From positions 1 through 64,000 of the forward strand of contig JARIAN010000053.1 of assembly GCA_029257865.1 (NCBI GenBank): DNA of 64,000 nucleotides, written 5' to 3'. Every line of letters starts with the position of its first letter. Position 1 is the stretch's first letter. The notes under the pieces were generated by a model, which worked only from the letters and a program-made list of their open reading frames with translations, was not told where the DNA came from and searched no databases. Origin of the DNA: Phocaeicola sp. Lineage in GTDB: Bacteria; Bacteroidota; Bacteroidia; Bacteroidales; Bacteroidaceae. Positions 34,817 to 44,691 of this stretch are shown one piece after another. The translations under genes were made by a program, and so were the position numbers.

Positions 34817-35360
34817 ATGTATAGAAGTATCGCTTTGCTTTTGCTTATTCCTAACTGGGTATTTGGGCCCGTATGCAGAGGTTGTGGAACCTGTGTGTGC
34901 GGGCCAAAAATTTTATGTCAATACAATAGAAATTGGGAGTTGCTTTTGGAAAGAATGGGTAACTAGTAAGAAAACATTAGAAAATATGCAAGATAGTTGA
35001 TGAAATTGAGGGGGATAAAAATTAACATAATAAACTTATTTTTATATTTCACATGAGGTAGTTGGATAATTGTATTACAAAATGAAAGCATGTTCTCTGT
35101 TCTTTATGATGTTGTTGAGTAGAAAAAATAATTTGTGATATATATTTTTGATATTATCTGTTTTGTTAACGTTGAAAAGCTTTGTTATTTGTTAATTTGA
35201 GCATATCAATTAAATAATATCATAAATTATAGTCGGTAAATAGATAGTATAGGGTGTTTTTAAGAAGTGTAAATTAAATTATTTTATTAATTGTTGATAT
35301 TATAAATAGTATCTAATGTGTAAATAGCATAGATTATTATACGTTTTTTATGTATGAAGT
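34817..35360. other. AT-rich intergenic region before the SusC operon
   Basis: No gene. After a hairpin at 34866-34905 the sequence is strongly AT-rich. Near 35237-35327 there are three copies of TAAATAG, the last two 18 bp apart, which could be operator half-sites upstream of the SusC promoter. Confidence 0.45.
34866..34905 (+). terminator. Hairpin after sbcC
   Basis: Long GC-rich imperfect stem (GGCCCG at 34866-34871 with CGGGCC at 34900-34905, with an inner AGGTT/AACCT stem). It is followed by AAAAATTTT rather than a clean U-run. Confidence 0.6.
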
Positions 35361-35391
35361 TTTGTGATTTTAGAAAATATAATTACTTTTG
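35361..35391 (+). promoter_or_regulatory. Promoter of the SusC/D-GH18 operon
   Basis: Near-perfect Bacteroides promoter: TTTG at 35361-35364, 19-bp spacer, TACTTTTG at 35384-35391. Transcription should start near 35397, giving a leader of about 60 nt. Confidence 0.8.
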
Positions 35392-35455
35392 TGCCCATAA
35401 AATGATAGCTTATTAATTAATGGTAAGTATAATAAAATGTTAAAACCTTAAATTT

Positions 35456-38400
35456 ATGAATGTGAGCAAATTCTCCCCGTTGTTTTGTTTGCTAATTGCA
35501 TCTAACGGAGTGGCATTCGCACTTCCTGAAGATAATTTGGCACAACATGCTACTTCAGTTTCTGCCCAAGCCGATAAAGTTACGGTATATGGTGTAGTAG
35601 TCGATGTGAATGGTGACCCTTTGATTGGTGTGAGCGTCCTTGAGAAAGGAACAACTAATGGAACTATTACAGATTTCGATGGCAAATTTCAATTGCAAGC
35701 TCAATCAAAATCTAGTCTTGAATTTTCTTATGTAGGCTACAAGGCTTTATGCTTGGTTGTGAAACCAGACATGGGACATGTCGTGATGCATGAAGATACT
35801 GAAGTTTTGGAAGAGGTTGTTGTTACGGCTTTAGGTATTAAACGCTCAGAAAAAGCTTTGAGTTACAATGTACAGAAAGTTGATAACGATGTCATCACTT
35901 CAGTAAAGGATGCAAACTTTGTTAATAGTTTAAGTGGTAAGGTTGCCGGTGTAAATATTCAGCGTAGTGCGTCTGGCGTTGGTGGTGGAACTCGTGTGGT
36001 AATGCGTGGTAACAAATCTATCAAGGGTGACAATAACGTGTTGTATGTAATTGATGGTATTCCTATGGGGAATCAGGCCGACCGTGAAGGTGATGGTACA
36101 GGGTTTGGAGCAGGTACTACCTCAAGTGAGGGTATTGCTAATTTTAACCCGGAGGATATTGAAAGTTTGTCTGTCCTTACAGGTCCTTCAGCAGCTGCGC
36201 TTTATGGAGCAAGTGCAGCAAATGGAGTTATATTGATTAACACGAAGAAAGGTGCCGAAGGAAAGACCCGTGTGAATGTTTCTTCGTCTGCAGAGTTCTC
36301 AAATCCTTTTGTGATGCCAGAATTTCAAAATACGTATGGAAATGTATCTGGGGAAGCTGCTTCGTGGGGGGATAGGTTAGATATTCCATCTTCATATGAG
36401 CCTCGTGATTTTTTCAAAACTGGAACTACCTTTACCAATTCTTTTAATATTTCTACAGGTAACAATAAGAATCAGACTTATTTGTCAGGAGCTGCGGTAA
36501 ATTCAAAAGGAATTGTTCCTAACAATAAATACCATCGTTATAATGCTACAGTTCGTAATACATCTAAATTGTTCAATGATAAGTTGACCGTAGATGTATC
36601 ATTTAGCTATGTACGCGAATATGCGAATAATATGTTATCTTATGGTACTTATTTTAATCCTATTGTGGGATTGTATCTTTATCCGAGAGGTGAGAACTTT
36701 GGAAAGGAAAAATATTTTGAGAGATATGATGCTGAATTAGGATATAATGTACAGTCTTGGGGACCTGGTGACTTTGGTATTGGTGCTCAAAATCCATACT
36801 GGATTGCTTATCGTAACTTGCGTCCAGAGGTGAAAGATCGTTATATGATGTATGCTTCACTTAAGTATGATATTACAGATTTCCTAAATGTCACTGCACG
36901 TGGTCGTTTGGATAATACTTATGCTGAAAAAGAAGATAAGAGGTATGCATCTACTAATGGTACTTTTGCTAAACCTAAAGGAAAATATGCTTATTCAAAT
37001 TCTACTTTCAAACAGAAATATGCTGATGTAATGGTCAATTTTGATAAGCAGTTTGCCGATTTATATCATGCAACTGTGAACGTTGGTGCTTCTTTTGAAG
37101 AGTATGATATGAAAGAAAGAGGATATGGAGGTCAGTTGCTTCTTATTCCGAATAAATTTACTTATGACAATATAGATCCAACCACCGGTGTTCCGTTTCA
37201 AAAGGGTGGTGATAGTCGTAAGATGAATGCTGCAATTTTTGCCTCTGCCGAATTGTCTTGGAAATCAGCTTTGTTCTTGACTTTGACGGGGCGTGCAGAT
37301 AAGCCTTCACAATTAGTAAATTCAGATTATCCTTGGATTTTCTATCCATCAGTTGGGGTTTCTGCTTTGGTAACAGAATTGCTTCCAGAGCATATCCGTC
37401 AGTCAATAGCTCCTACTTTAGGGTTCTTTAAGGTGCGTGCATCATATACAAAGGTAGGGTCACCAATACCTTATACCGGTTTGACGCCAAATACAATTAC
37501 CCATAATATGGAAGGTGGAGTGATTAAGCCATTTAAATATTATCCGCTTTCTTCATTAAAGCCTGAGCAGACTCGTTCTTATGAATTGGGTATTGATACC
37601 AAATGGTTTAATAATACAGTTACTTTAGGAGTTACGTTTTATAAATCAAATACCTATGATCAATTGCTTGAAGCCAAGTTGTCGGAGTCTTCGGGATATG
37701 ATTATATGTTTGTGCAAGCAGGAAATGTATCCAATAAAGGACTCGAATTTACTTTGGGCTATGATCAGACCTTTGGAGAGTTTAATTATAGCACCTCATT
37801 TACGGCTACAACCAATAAAAATAAAATTGTAGAGTTGGCTTCAAATGTAAAGAATCCAATTACAGGTGAAATGCTTGACTTAAGTGATATTAAGGTAGGA
37901 CGTTTCCGTTTACGTGAAGGAGGGGAAATTGGTACTATTTATGCAGAAGAACGTTTGAAGAGAGATCAAGATGGTTATATCATTTACAATGAAGGTCAGA
38001 CTATTGCTACAGAATCTACTGAACCTTATAAATTGGGTAGTGTTAATCCAAAATGGAATTTAGGATGGAAAAATGGTTTCTCTTATAAGGGATTTAACTT
38101 GAATTTTCTTGTTACAGCCCGTTTGGGAGGTATCGTGATTTCTAAGACACAGGCTATGCTTGATCAGTATGGGGTTTCTAAAGTTTCTGCTGATGCAAGA
38201 AATGCAGGTGGAGTGATGGTAGGCAATGTATTAGTTAAACCGAAAGATTATTTTGAATCAGTAGTTAATTTAGATGCTTATCATGTATATTCTGCAACGA
38301 ATGTCCGTTTGCAAGAGGCTAGCTTGGGATATACATTCCCTAACAAGTGGTTCAAGGGAACTTCTTTCAATAATGTAAGTCTTTCGGTTTATGGTACTAA

Positions 38401-38536
38401 CTTGTGGATGATTTATAATAAAGCACCTTATGACCCGGAATTAACTGCTTCTACTGGAACATTTGGGCAGGGATATGATTACTTCATGTTGCCAAGCCAA
38501 AGAACTTTCGGTGTAAGTTTGAAATTTGGATTCTAA
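35456..38536 (+). CDS. SusC/RagA-type TonB-dependent outer-membrane receptor
   Basis: Outer-membrane glycan importer of 1026 residues. A signal peptide is followed by the carboxypeptidase-regulatory-like domain (GVVVDVNGDPLIGVSVLEKG, near residues 45-64), then the TonB box region (LEEVVVTALGIKRSEKALSY), the plug (VLYVIDGIPM and GPSAAALYGASAANGVILI) and a 22-strand barrel ending in the terminal phenylalanine of KFGF. It heads an operon with a SusD lipoprotein, a GH18 enzyme and a DUF1735 protein, and would import glycans cut at the surface. Confidence 0.95.
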   Translation: MNVSKFSPLFCLLIASNGVAFALPEDNLAQHATSVSAQADKVTVYGVVVDVNGDPLIGVSVLEKGTTNGTITDFDGKFQLQAQSKSSLEFSYVGYKALCLVVKPDMGHVVMHEDTEVLEEVVVTALGIKRSEKALSYNVQKVDNDVITSVKDANFVNSLSGKVAGVNIQRSASGVGGGTRVVMRGNKSIKGDNNVLYVIDGIPMGNQADREGDGTGFGAGTTSSEGIANFNPEDIESLSVLTGPSAAALYGASAANGVILINTKKGAEGKTRVNVSSSAEFSNPFVMPEFQNTYGNVSGEAASWGDRLDIPSSYEPRDFFKTGTTFTNSFNISTGNNKNQTYLSGAAVNSKGIVPNNKYHRYNATVRNTSKLFNDKLTVDVSFSYVREYANNMLSYGTYFNPIVGLYLYPRGENFGKEKYFERYDAELGYNVQSWGPGDFGIGAQNPYWIAYRNLRPEVKDRYMMYASLKYDITDFLNVTARGRLDNTYAEKEDKRYASTNGTFAKPKGKYAYSNSTFKQKYADVMVNFDKQFADLYHATVNVGASFEEYDMKERGYGGQLLLIPNKFTYDNIDPTTGVPFQKGGDSRKMNAAIFASAELSWKSALFLTLTGRADKPSQLVNSDYPWIFYPSVGVSALVTELLPEHIRQSIAPTLGFFKVRASYTKVGSPIPYTGLTPNTITHNMEGGVIKPFKYYPLSSLKPEQTRSYELGIDTKWFNNTVTLGVTFYKSNTYDQLLEAKLSESSGYDYMFVQAGNVSNKGLEFTLGYDQTFGEFNYSTSFTATTNKNKIVELASNVKNPITGEMLDLSDIKVGRFRLREGGEIGTIYAEERLKRDQDGYIIYNEGQTIATESTEPYKLGSVNPKWNLGWKNGFSYKGFNLNFLVTARLGGIVISKTQAMLDQYGVSKVSADARNAGGVMVGNVLVKPKDYFESVVNLDAYHVYSATNVRLQEASLGYTFPNKWFKGTSFNNVSLSVYGTNLWMIYNKAPYDPELTASTGTFGQGYDYFMLPSQRTFGVSLKFGF

Positions 38537-38560
38537 TGATTGACCTTAATAGATAATAAT

Positions 38561-40180
38561 ATGAAAATTAAGAAGTATATACTACCAGTTGTTTCTATGT
38601 TGACTATGGTTTCTTGTAACTATGAAGATGTCAATAAAAATATATATGGAGTATCGGAAGAAGAAATGAAACAGGGTGGTCTGCTTTATGGCGCACCATT
38701 TATGGATATGCAGAAGATGGTGATTCCAATTGGTTCGCCTGTAGAATCTACTGCTCCAGGTAATGATTTAGCTGTTACTGACATTATGTCGGCTGGCAAC
38801 TATATTGGTTTTTGGGGTATGAACAATAATTGGAACTTTGGTAATGAAGCAAGTTGGAACTTTACAGAACCGCGAATGAATTATGCTTACCAAAACCTTT
38901 ATTCCCGTTTGTTTCGATCATGGAATAGTATTTATCAATACACCAAGGATTCAGAGGATGAATCGGACAAAGCAGTGTATGCAGTAGTGAATGTAGTGAA
39001 GGTTTTAGGATGGTTGCGTGCTACGGATGTTTTCGGACCAATTGTTTATACTAATGCAGGTAATGGTGACATTGCACCAAAACTGGATTCTCAAGAAGTG
39101 GTATATAAGTCAATGATGGCCGACCTGCATGATGCTGCTAAATATTTGAGCCAATCGGTGGCTAAGATTTTGCCAGCATACGATGTAATTTATGATGGTA
39201 ATCCTCAAAATTGGGCAAGGCTAGCTAACTCTTTGTTATTGCGTATGGCTGTACGAGTACATTTTGTAGATGAGGCTTTGGCGAAGGAATACATTGCTAA
39301 GGCTTTGAATCCTGAATTTGGTGGTGTGATAGAAAATGAAACTCAAGAGGCTAAGATAAAGAGTACTGAAAAAATGCCTCTGATGAACTCCATGCTTCCA
39401 ATGGTGGTAGACTACAAAGAGGCTCGTATGGGTACTACCATTTGGGCTTATTTGGAAGGTTATGGTGATGCTCGACTTCAGACTTATTTTTTGGAGGGGG
39501 AATATAATGGAAATCCTTCTTATTTATCGTTACCTCCAACAAATGATCAACCGAAAAGAGAAGGATATGGTTCTGCTGAATTTGCTTCTAAACCTCGTGT
39601 AGATGCCAACTCTCCTTTATATTGGTTGCGCGCTTCTGAAGTTTCTTTCTTGAAAGCTGAAGCTGCTCTTTATAATTTGATGGATGGAGATGCCAAGACT
39701 TTTTATGAAGAAGGTGTGGCGATGTCTTTTAAAGAAAATGGTGCGTCAATGGGGGACTATTTAAGTAAGACTACAAAACCTAAAGATGTGGCTCCGTATA
39801 ACATTCCATTTAATTACAAGTATTCTTGCATAATTAGTACAAACAATGTGACTCCTAAATGGGAAGATGGAGCCAATCAAGAGAAAAAGTTGCAGCAGAT
39901 TATTACACAGAAATATTTGGCACTCTACCCTAATGCGGTAGAAGCTTGGACTGAATATCGTCGTACCGGCTATCCTTTTTTGATGAAGCCAGCAGATGCT
40001 AATGCTTATGCTAGAATCAATGGAAATGCAAAGGCTATTACTCCAGAAAGATTCCGCTATTCTCCTTTGGAGTATGCGGCAAATACTAATATGAATGAAA
40101 TCCCTACTTTGTTGAAAGGTGAAGACCAAGGATCTACAAAGTTATGGTGGGTGCGCCCTAATAGACCTCAACAACCTTAA
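38561..40180 (+). CDS. SusD/RagB-type surface glycan-binding lipoprotein
   Basis: Outer-membrane lipoprotein of 539 residues that forms the lid of the SusC importer. The lipoprotein signal ends in LTMVSC (Cys near residue 19). The tetratricopeptide-like helical core is visible (NWARLANSLLLRMAVRVHFV near residue 222 and a later YWLRASEVSFLKAEAAL). I start at the ATG at 38561, not the TTG seven codons upstream. The composition resembles the SusD branch that pairs with GH18 enzymes in N-glycan loci. It follows SusC by 24 bp. Confidence 0.92.
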   Translation: MKIKKYILPVVSMLTMVSCNYEDVNKNIYGVSEEEMKQGGLLYGAPFMDMQKMVIPIGSPVESTAPGNDLAVTDIMSAGNYIGFWGMNNNWNFGNEASWNFTEPRMNYAYQNLYSRLFRSWNSIYQYTKDSEDESDKAVYAVVNVVKVLGWLRATDVFGPIVYTNAGNGDIAPKLDSQEVVYKSMMADLHDAAKYLSQSVAKILPAYDVIYDGNPQNWARLANSLLLRMAVRVHFVDEALAKEYIAKALNPEFGGVIENETQEAKIKSTEKMPLMNSMLPMVVDYKEARMGTTIWAYLEGYGDARLQTYFLEGEYNGNPSYLSLPPTNDQPKREGYGSAEFASKPRVDANSPLYWLRASEVSFLKAEAALYNLMDGDAKTFYEEGVAMSFKENGASMGDYLSKTTKPKDVAPYNIPFNYKYSCIISTNNVTPKWEDGANQEKKLQQIITQKYLALYPNAVEAWTEYRRTGYPFLMKPADANAYARINGNAKAITPERFRYSPLEYAANTNMNEIPTLLKGEDQGSTKLWWVRPNRPQQP

Positions 40181-40197
40181 ATTAAATAGTAATAGAT

Positions 40198-41289
40198 ATG
40201 AAAATTTTGAAATATTTGAGCGTAATGCTCATGGCGGCAGGCTTTGTGAGTTGTTCTGATTGGACAACTCCTGAACTGGAATCTTACGAAAATCAACAAG
40301 GATTGGAAAAATATATTCCTTTGTTGGAAGCTAAAAGTGAAGCTGACTTGACTCCTACTATGCGAAGTTATTTTGCTAAGTTGCGTGAATATAGAAAAAC
40401 TCCTCACGTGAAAGGATTCGGTTGGTTTGGTAACTGGACCGGAAAAGGTAATAATGCACAGAACTATTTGAAGATGTTGCCAGACAGTGTGGACTTTGTA
40501 TCATTATGGGGTACAAGGGGTAATTTGTCTGAAGACCAGAAAACAGACCTTAAATTTTTCCAAGAGGTAAAAGGTGGTAAGGCTTTGCTTTGTTGGATTG
40601 TGCAGAATTTAGGCGACCAAATGACTCCTCCGGGAAAGGATGCTACTCAGTATTGGGTGACCGAAAAAGGTGGCGGTGATTTCAAAGAAGGTGTCAAAGC
40701 GTATGCAAATGCTATTTGTGATAGTATTGAAAAATATAATTTGGATGGCTTTGATATTGACTACGAACCCGGATATGGTCATAGTGGAACATTGGCGAAT
40801 GGAAGTGTGATAGATGAGAAACATAATATGTATGTTTTTATTAAGACTATGTATGACCGTTTGAAACCAGCAGGAAGAATGTTGGTGATGGACGGACAGC
40901 CGGATTTGCTTTCAGCAGAAGCATCTAAAATGGTTGACCATTATATTTATCAAGCTTATTGGGAGAGTTCTACAAGGGCTGTGATATGGAAAATTAAAAA
41001 GGAGCATTTGGAAGATTGGGAACGCAAAACCATCATTACTGTAGAATTTGAACAAGGATGGCGTACCGGTGGCGTTTCTGGATATACGAGTGTTCGTCCT
41101 GAAATCAATAAGTTTGCAGAAGGTAGACAGATTTTGGATTATGCTACATTGGACCTTCCTAGCGGTCGTAGAATCGGTGGGGTGGGTACTTTCCACATGG
41201 AATATGATTTTGCAAATGAACCTCCGTACAAATGGCTTAGAATGGCCTTAGATTATGGAAATAAAGTAATTCCAGGAAAATTGGATTGA
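40198..41289 (+). CDS. GH18 endo-beta-N-acetylglucosaminidase-like lipoprotein
   Basis: Surface lipoprotein (363 residues; signal ending GFVSC) with a GH18 catalytic barrel. The active-site motif DGFDIDYEP contains the catalytic-acid Glu at residue 190, preceded by the two supporting aspartates. GH18 members in SusC/D operons of Bacteroides include the endo-acting enzymes that release N-glycans by cutting the chitobiose core; I infer the same here, because the operon also encodes a glycan-binding protein and the chromosome carries GH92 genes. Substrate class (high-mannose or complex) cannot be read from sequence. Chitinase activity is the main alternative. Confidence 0.88.
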   Translation: MKILKYLSVMLMAAGFVSCSDWTTPELESYENQQGLEKYIPLLEAKSEADLTPTMRSYFAKLREYRKTPHVKGFGWFGNWTGKGNNAQNYLKMLPDSVDFVSLWGTRGNLSEDQKTDLKFFQEVKGGKALLCWIVQNLGDQMTPPGKDATQYWVTEKGGGDFKEGVKAYANAICDSIEKYNLDGFDIDYEPGYGHSGTLANGSVIDEKHNMYVFIKTMYDRLKPAGRMLVMDGQPDLLSAEASKMVDHYIYQAYWESSTRAVIWKIKKEHLEDWERKTIITVEFEQGWRTGGVSGYTSVRPEINKFAEGRQILDYATLDLPSGRRIGGVGTFHMEYDFANEPPYKWLRMALDYGNKVIPGKLD

Positions 41290-41311
41290 TAAATTATTAT
41301 TTTGAAAGATT

Positions 41312-42490
41312 ATGAAAAAACATATTTGCTTAGGTATCCTTTTGGGTGGATTGGCTTTAACTGGATGCCAAAATGAATTGTATAAAGATCCTGTTGCTGA
41401 TTATTCTGCAGAACAGGGCGTTTATATTGCAAGTGATCCGGTTACTCAGATCTTTGTGGAAGAGAATAAGGATGTAAAAGTTAAGAATATCGTACTTAAG
41501 TTGACTCAGAAAGTAGAACAAGAAACACATGTTGTGTTGGAGGCTGGCAATAAGGAACAATTAGATAGATATAATAAGAAGAATGGTACTGAGTATTTGT
41601 TGCTTCCTGCCGACATGTATGAATTGACTAGTGATTTGAAATTCCAGTCAAAACAAACAGCCTTAGTGGTTCCTCTACAATTGAAGAATGTGAAATTCTC
41701 TCTTCAAGGCTCTTATGCTTTACCTGTAAAGTTGAGTGGAGGGGGTGTTGGAGTTATTGAAGGGCAGGAAGAAACGTTGTTAGTTTTGGAACAACGAATC
41801 AATACTAAGTCTTTGCGTATTAATGGATATGGCAGTGAGGATGATAAGATGTTTCCAAATGATTTCAAAGTGGAACAATGGACTATGGAGATGATGATAA
41901 ATCGTTCTCAGTATAATGCTAATAATCAATCTATCGGTGGTACTAAGTTGGTTTCTGGTTCAAGTATGCTTGATGAAATATATACTCGTTTTGGTGATGT
42001 GACCATTAAGCCTAATCAACTTCAAATTAAGACTGGAAACTCTCAGATAGATGTGTCTGCTGATAAATTCTCAGCACAGCCTAATGAATGGTATATGCTT
42101 TCATTTGTGTATGATGGAAAGAAGAATTATGTGTATGTAAATGGAGAGTTGGTGGCAGATCGCGAAATCCGTACAGGGGCTTATGGCTTGGTAGGATTTT
42201 GGATTGGAGGAAGCAATGAACTCATCCGTGAGGTGCGTTTTTGGAAAACTGCTCGTACTCAGCAGCAAATCAAATCTTATCTTTGGAAAATGGTTGATGG
42301 AAATGATGACAACTTGCTTTTGTATTATCCATTGAATGGTAAGAAACGTAATGTGGAAACAAATGAGGTGACAGAAGATGAAACTAAGTTGTGGGATTGG
42401 AGTAAGAATGCTAAACATCTTTCAATGCCTCAAGCTGCTAAGTTCGATGATAATGGTGGTAACGGATTTATTTTCCCTATGGAAGATTAA
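41312..42490 (+). CDS. DUF1735 and LamG-domain surface lipoprotein
   Basis: Lipoprotein of 392 residues (signal ending LALTGC). Residues 30-160 match DUF1735, a domain seen at the N-terminus of several GH18 endoglycosidases and in surface glycan-binding proteins. Residues 170-385 form a concanavalin-like LamG domain (QWTMEMMINRSQYNANNQS, FVYDGKKNYVYVNGELVADR, IREVRFWKTARTQQQI). It is the last gene of the operon and probably holds glycoprotein substrate near the GH18 enzyme. Confidence 0.85.
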   Translation: MKKHICLGILLGGLALTGCQNELYKDPVADYSAEQGVYIASDPVTQIFVEENKDVKVKNIVLKLTQKVEQETHVVLEAGNKEQLDRYNKKNGTEYLLLPADMYELTSDLKFQSKQTALVVPLQLKNVKFSLQGSYALPVKLSGGGVGVIEGQEETLLVLEQRINTKSLRINGYGSEDDKMFPNDFKVEQWTMEMMINRSQYNANNQSIGGTKLVSGSSMLDEIYTRFGDVTIKPNQLQIKTGNSQIDVSADKFSAQPNEWYMLSFVYDGKKNYVYVNGELVADREIRTGAYGLVGFWIGGSNELIREVRFWKTARTQQQIKSYLWKMVDGNDDNLLLYYPLNGKKRNVETNEVTEDETKLWDWSKNAKHLSMPQAAKFDDNGGNGFIFPMED

Positions 42491-42519
42491 ATGGATATGT
42501 TGAAATAGTTACTTTTTAT

Positions 42520-42564
42520 AATCGGTATATGTTCCTGACTTTGGGAATATATACCGATTTTTTT
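42520..42564 (+). terminator. Terminator of the SusC/D-GH18 operon
   Basis: AATCGGTATAT (42520-42530) pairs with ATATACCGATT (42549-42559), with an inner TTCC/GGAA stem, followed by a run of T residues. Confidence 0.88.
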
Positions 42565-43137
42565 GTTGGTTGCTTGAGTTTCTCTTATAAATATTGTGTG
42601 TTCTGTTTTTATATCAATATGTCAAAATGTATTTCAGAACAGCTGAGAATTTGAAATTTAGAGTAATGATTCATGGTGGTTAATTTTTCTGGATTTTGAG
42701 AGCGTGAATATTTCTCTATTTGTTTGGTAAATAAAGCGTTAAGTGGATAAATTCTCTTCATTTTTTAAGTTGGTCTAGAAAAAATGAGATGCTATTTGGG
42801 AGATTTATACTAGGTGAAGTTAAATCTTGCTGATGTTTTAGGAGGATCTTATAATTATTTTGGGGAAAATATATAAGCATTTGGCAAAAAATAACTACAA
42901 GATTGGGTAAAAATGTTTCGTCGATTTCGGTATAGTGAGGGGGTAATGAGGTTGATATTGAATATATCTAGTATAAAAATGCAATATAGCGCGCTAGATG
43001 TAGCGTGCCGAAATTTGTAAGGGTTAGGTAATATTTAGATATTATATCATTTTGCAATAGAATTCTCTATTTAGGTTGATTTATGATATTATTGATGACT
43101 GTATAATCGGGGGGTCTTATATCATAGCTGTGAGGAT
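42565..43137. other. AT-rich intergenic region without a gene
   Basis: About 570 bp with no credible open frame on either strand. A short repeated motif (TAGCGCGC and TAGCGTGC, 14 bp apart near 42987-43008) is the only structure I noticed. It separates the SusC operon from the convergent panCD operon. Confidence 0.5.
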
Positions 43138-43191
43138 GAAAAAAAGCAGTTGGCAGAACAAGGACGGGGTATGTCAAGTTCTGCCAACTGC
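43138..43191 (-). terminator. Terminator of the panC-panD operon
   Basis: Perfect 14-bp stem (43146-43159 with 43178-43191), followed on the minus strand by seven T residues (A-run at 43139-43145). Confidence 0.9.
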
Positions 43192-43230
43192 CAAGTCGGA
43201 AAACTAAAATTGTGGAATGATTAGCTTTCC

Positions 43231-43581
43231 TTATACCAAGTGGTTGGTTGCAGTATCAGGAAAGACGACTGTAGGCTTAAAAGTCTTCGCCTCTTCAAAG
43301 TCCATCAAGGCATACGACATGATAATGACCACGTCGCCTACCTGAACCTTACGGGCGGCAGCGCCATTCAGACAGATGCAGCCAGAGCCTCTTTCTCCTT
43401 TTATAATATACGTTTCAAAACGTTCTCCGTTGTTGTTGTCTACTATCTGCACTTTTTCTCCGGCAATCATGTTGGCTGCATCCATCAAATCTTCATCGAT
43501 AGTGATGCTTCCCATATAGTTCAGATTGGCCTCTGTGACCGATACACAGTGCAGCTTTGATTTCAATACTTCAATCATCAT
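43231..43581 (-). CDS. panD: Aspartate 1-decarboxylase
   Basis: Pyruvoyl-dependent enzyme making beta-alanine for pantothenate, 116 residues. The self-cleavage site Gly24-Ser25 lies in NYMGSIT; cleavage makes the pyruvoyl group on the alpha chain. Two adjacent ATG codons are possible; the first keeps the Gly24-Ser25 numbering of the characterised enzyme. It overlaps the panC stop by four bases, so the two are translationally coupled. Confidence 0.96.
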   Translation of the reverse strand: MMIEVLKSKLHCVSVTEANLNYMGSITIDEDLMDAANMIAGEKVQIVDNNNGERFETYIIKGERGSGCICLNGAAARKVQVGDVVIIMSYALMDFEEAKTFKPTVVFPDTATNHLV

Positions 43582-44432
43582 GCTTGTACGCCCCTGTATT
43601 TGATGTTATCAATCAATCTTACTTCTCCGCAGAACACAGTGATACATCCTACAATGTAATCAGTGTCTTCCCATTGTGCTACAGATTGAAGTGTGTTGCC
43701 ATCCACCACTTCAAAATATTCCAGTCTGAGTCCTTCAGCCTCTGCAATTTTATTTTCTACAAATGCTTTGGTTTCAGCTAAAGAATGGTTCTTTGAAAAC
43801 TCTACACTGGCAAACAGAGTGGCGGAAATCTGCAGTGCTTGTTTGCGCTGTTCGCTGCTCAGACGGGTGTTGCGGCTGCTCAAGGCCAGTCCGTCTTCTT
43901 CACGTACGATAGGGCATCCTACAATCTGCAAGTTAAACGGATATTTGCGTACCATTTCGCGGATGATAGCCAGTTGCTGGAAATCCTTTTCACCGAAATA
44001 AGCTCTGGTAGGCTCTACCATCAGGAACAACTTGCTTACAATCTGGCATACTCCGTTGAAATGACCCGGACGGAACTTTCCTTCCATTACGGTGTCAAGA
44101 GGAGCATAGCTGAACTGACGTGTGTCTTGCTCCGGATAAATTTCTTCTACAGAAGGGGCAAAAACAATAGAAGCACCGCAAGTCTCAAGCAAAGCGCTGT
44201 CGGCTTCCAAGGTGCGCGGGTACTTCAATAAATCATTCTGGTCGTTAAACTGGGTAGGGTTTACAAAAACACTGACTACTACCACATCATTTTCTGCAAC
44301 AGCACGCTTTACTAAAGATGCGTGTCCGGCATGTAAGGCTCCCATAGTAGGCACCAGTCCGATAGACTTTCCAGCGTTTCGGAGGCCCTCCAGTTCTGTT
44401 CGGAGCTCTTTAATTGTTTGAATCAACTTCAT
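43578..44432 (-). CDS. panC: Pantothenate synthetase
   Basis: ATP-dependent ligase joining pantoate and beta-alanine, 284 residues. The nucleotidyltransferase HIGH-type motif appears in [15 protein letters not shown] near residues 27-41, and the signature [10 protein letters not shown] near residue 148. The KMSKS-like region [10 protein letters not shown] is near residue 186. I start at the ATG at 44432 ([11 protein letters not shown]), which gives the normal family length; a GTG seven codons upstream is less likely. It is the first gene of the panCD operon. Confidence 0.96.
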   Translation of the reverse strand: MKLIQTIKELRTELEGLRNAGKSIGLVPTMGALHAGHASLVKRAVAENDVVVVSVFVNPTQFNDQNDLLKYPRTLEADSALLETCGASIVFAPSVEEIYPEQDTRQFSYAPLDTVMEGKFRPGHFNGVCQIVSKLFLMVEPTRAYFGEKDFQQLAIIREMVRKYPFNLQIVGCPIVREEDGLALSSRNTRLSSEQRKQALQISATLFASVEFSKNHSLAETKAFVENKIAEAEGLRLEYFEVVDGNTLQSVAQWEDTDYIVGCITVFCGEVRLIDNIKYRGVQA

Positions 44433-44629
44433 TTTCTTGTTCGTTAAAAACACCTAATTGGATAATTCGGATGCAAAATAACCACATTTTTGTCATATAA
44501 AGAAACAGAATGCCTAAAAACAGCAAAAGAATTTACAAATAAAGATAACTATTCCTTCTATTATGCCTTTTGTTATTTGTCAGAAAATTAATATATTAAC
44601 ATACTATAAGGAATTATTAAAATTAGCAT

Positions 44630-44663
44630 TTTGTCATTCATATCTATTTTTTTATTATCTTTG
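44630..44663 (+). promoter_or_regulatory. Promoter before the GT5-like gene
   Basis: TTTG at 44630-44633 and the exact -7 box TATCTTTG at 44656-44663; the 22-bp spacer is slightly long. The predicted start site near 44670 makes the ATG at 44692 more plausible than the ATGs at 44668 or 44674. Confidence 0.6.
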
Positions 44664-44691
44664 CAAAATGTTTATGAGCAATAATAATAAC

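Noticed and set aside
42987-43008. TAGCGCGC/TAGCGTGC repeat in the intergenic region before panD
   Set aside because: Only two short copies; no further structure or spacing rule that would support a functional element.
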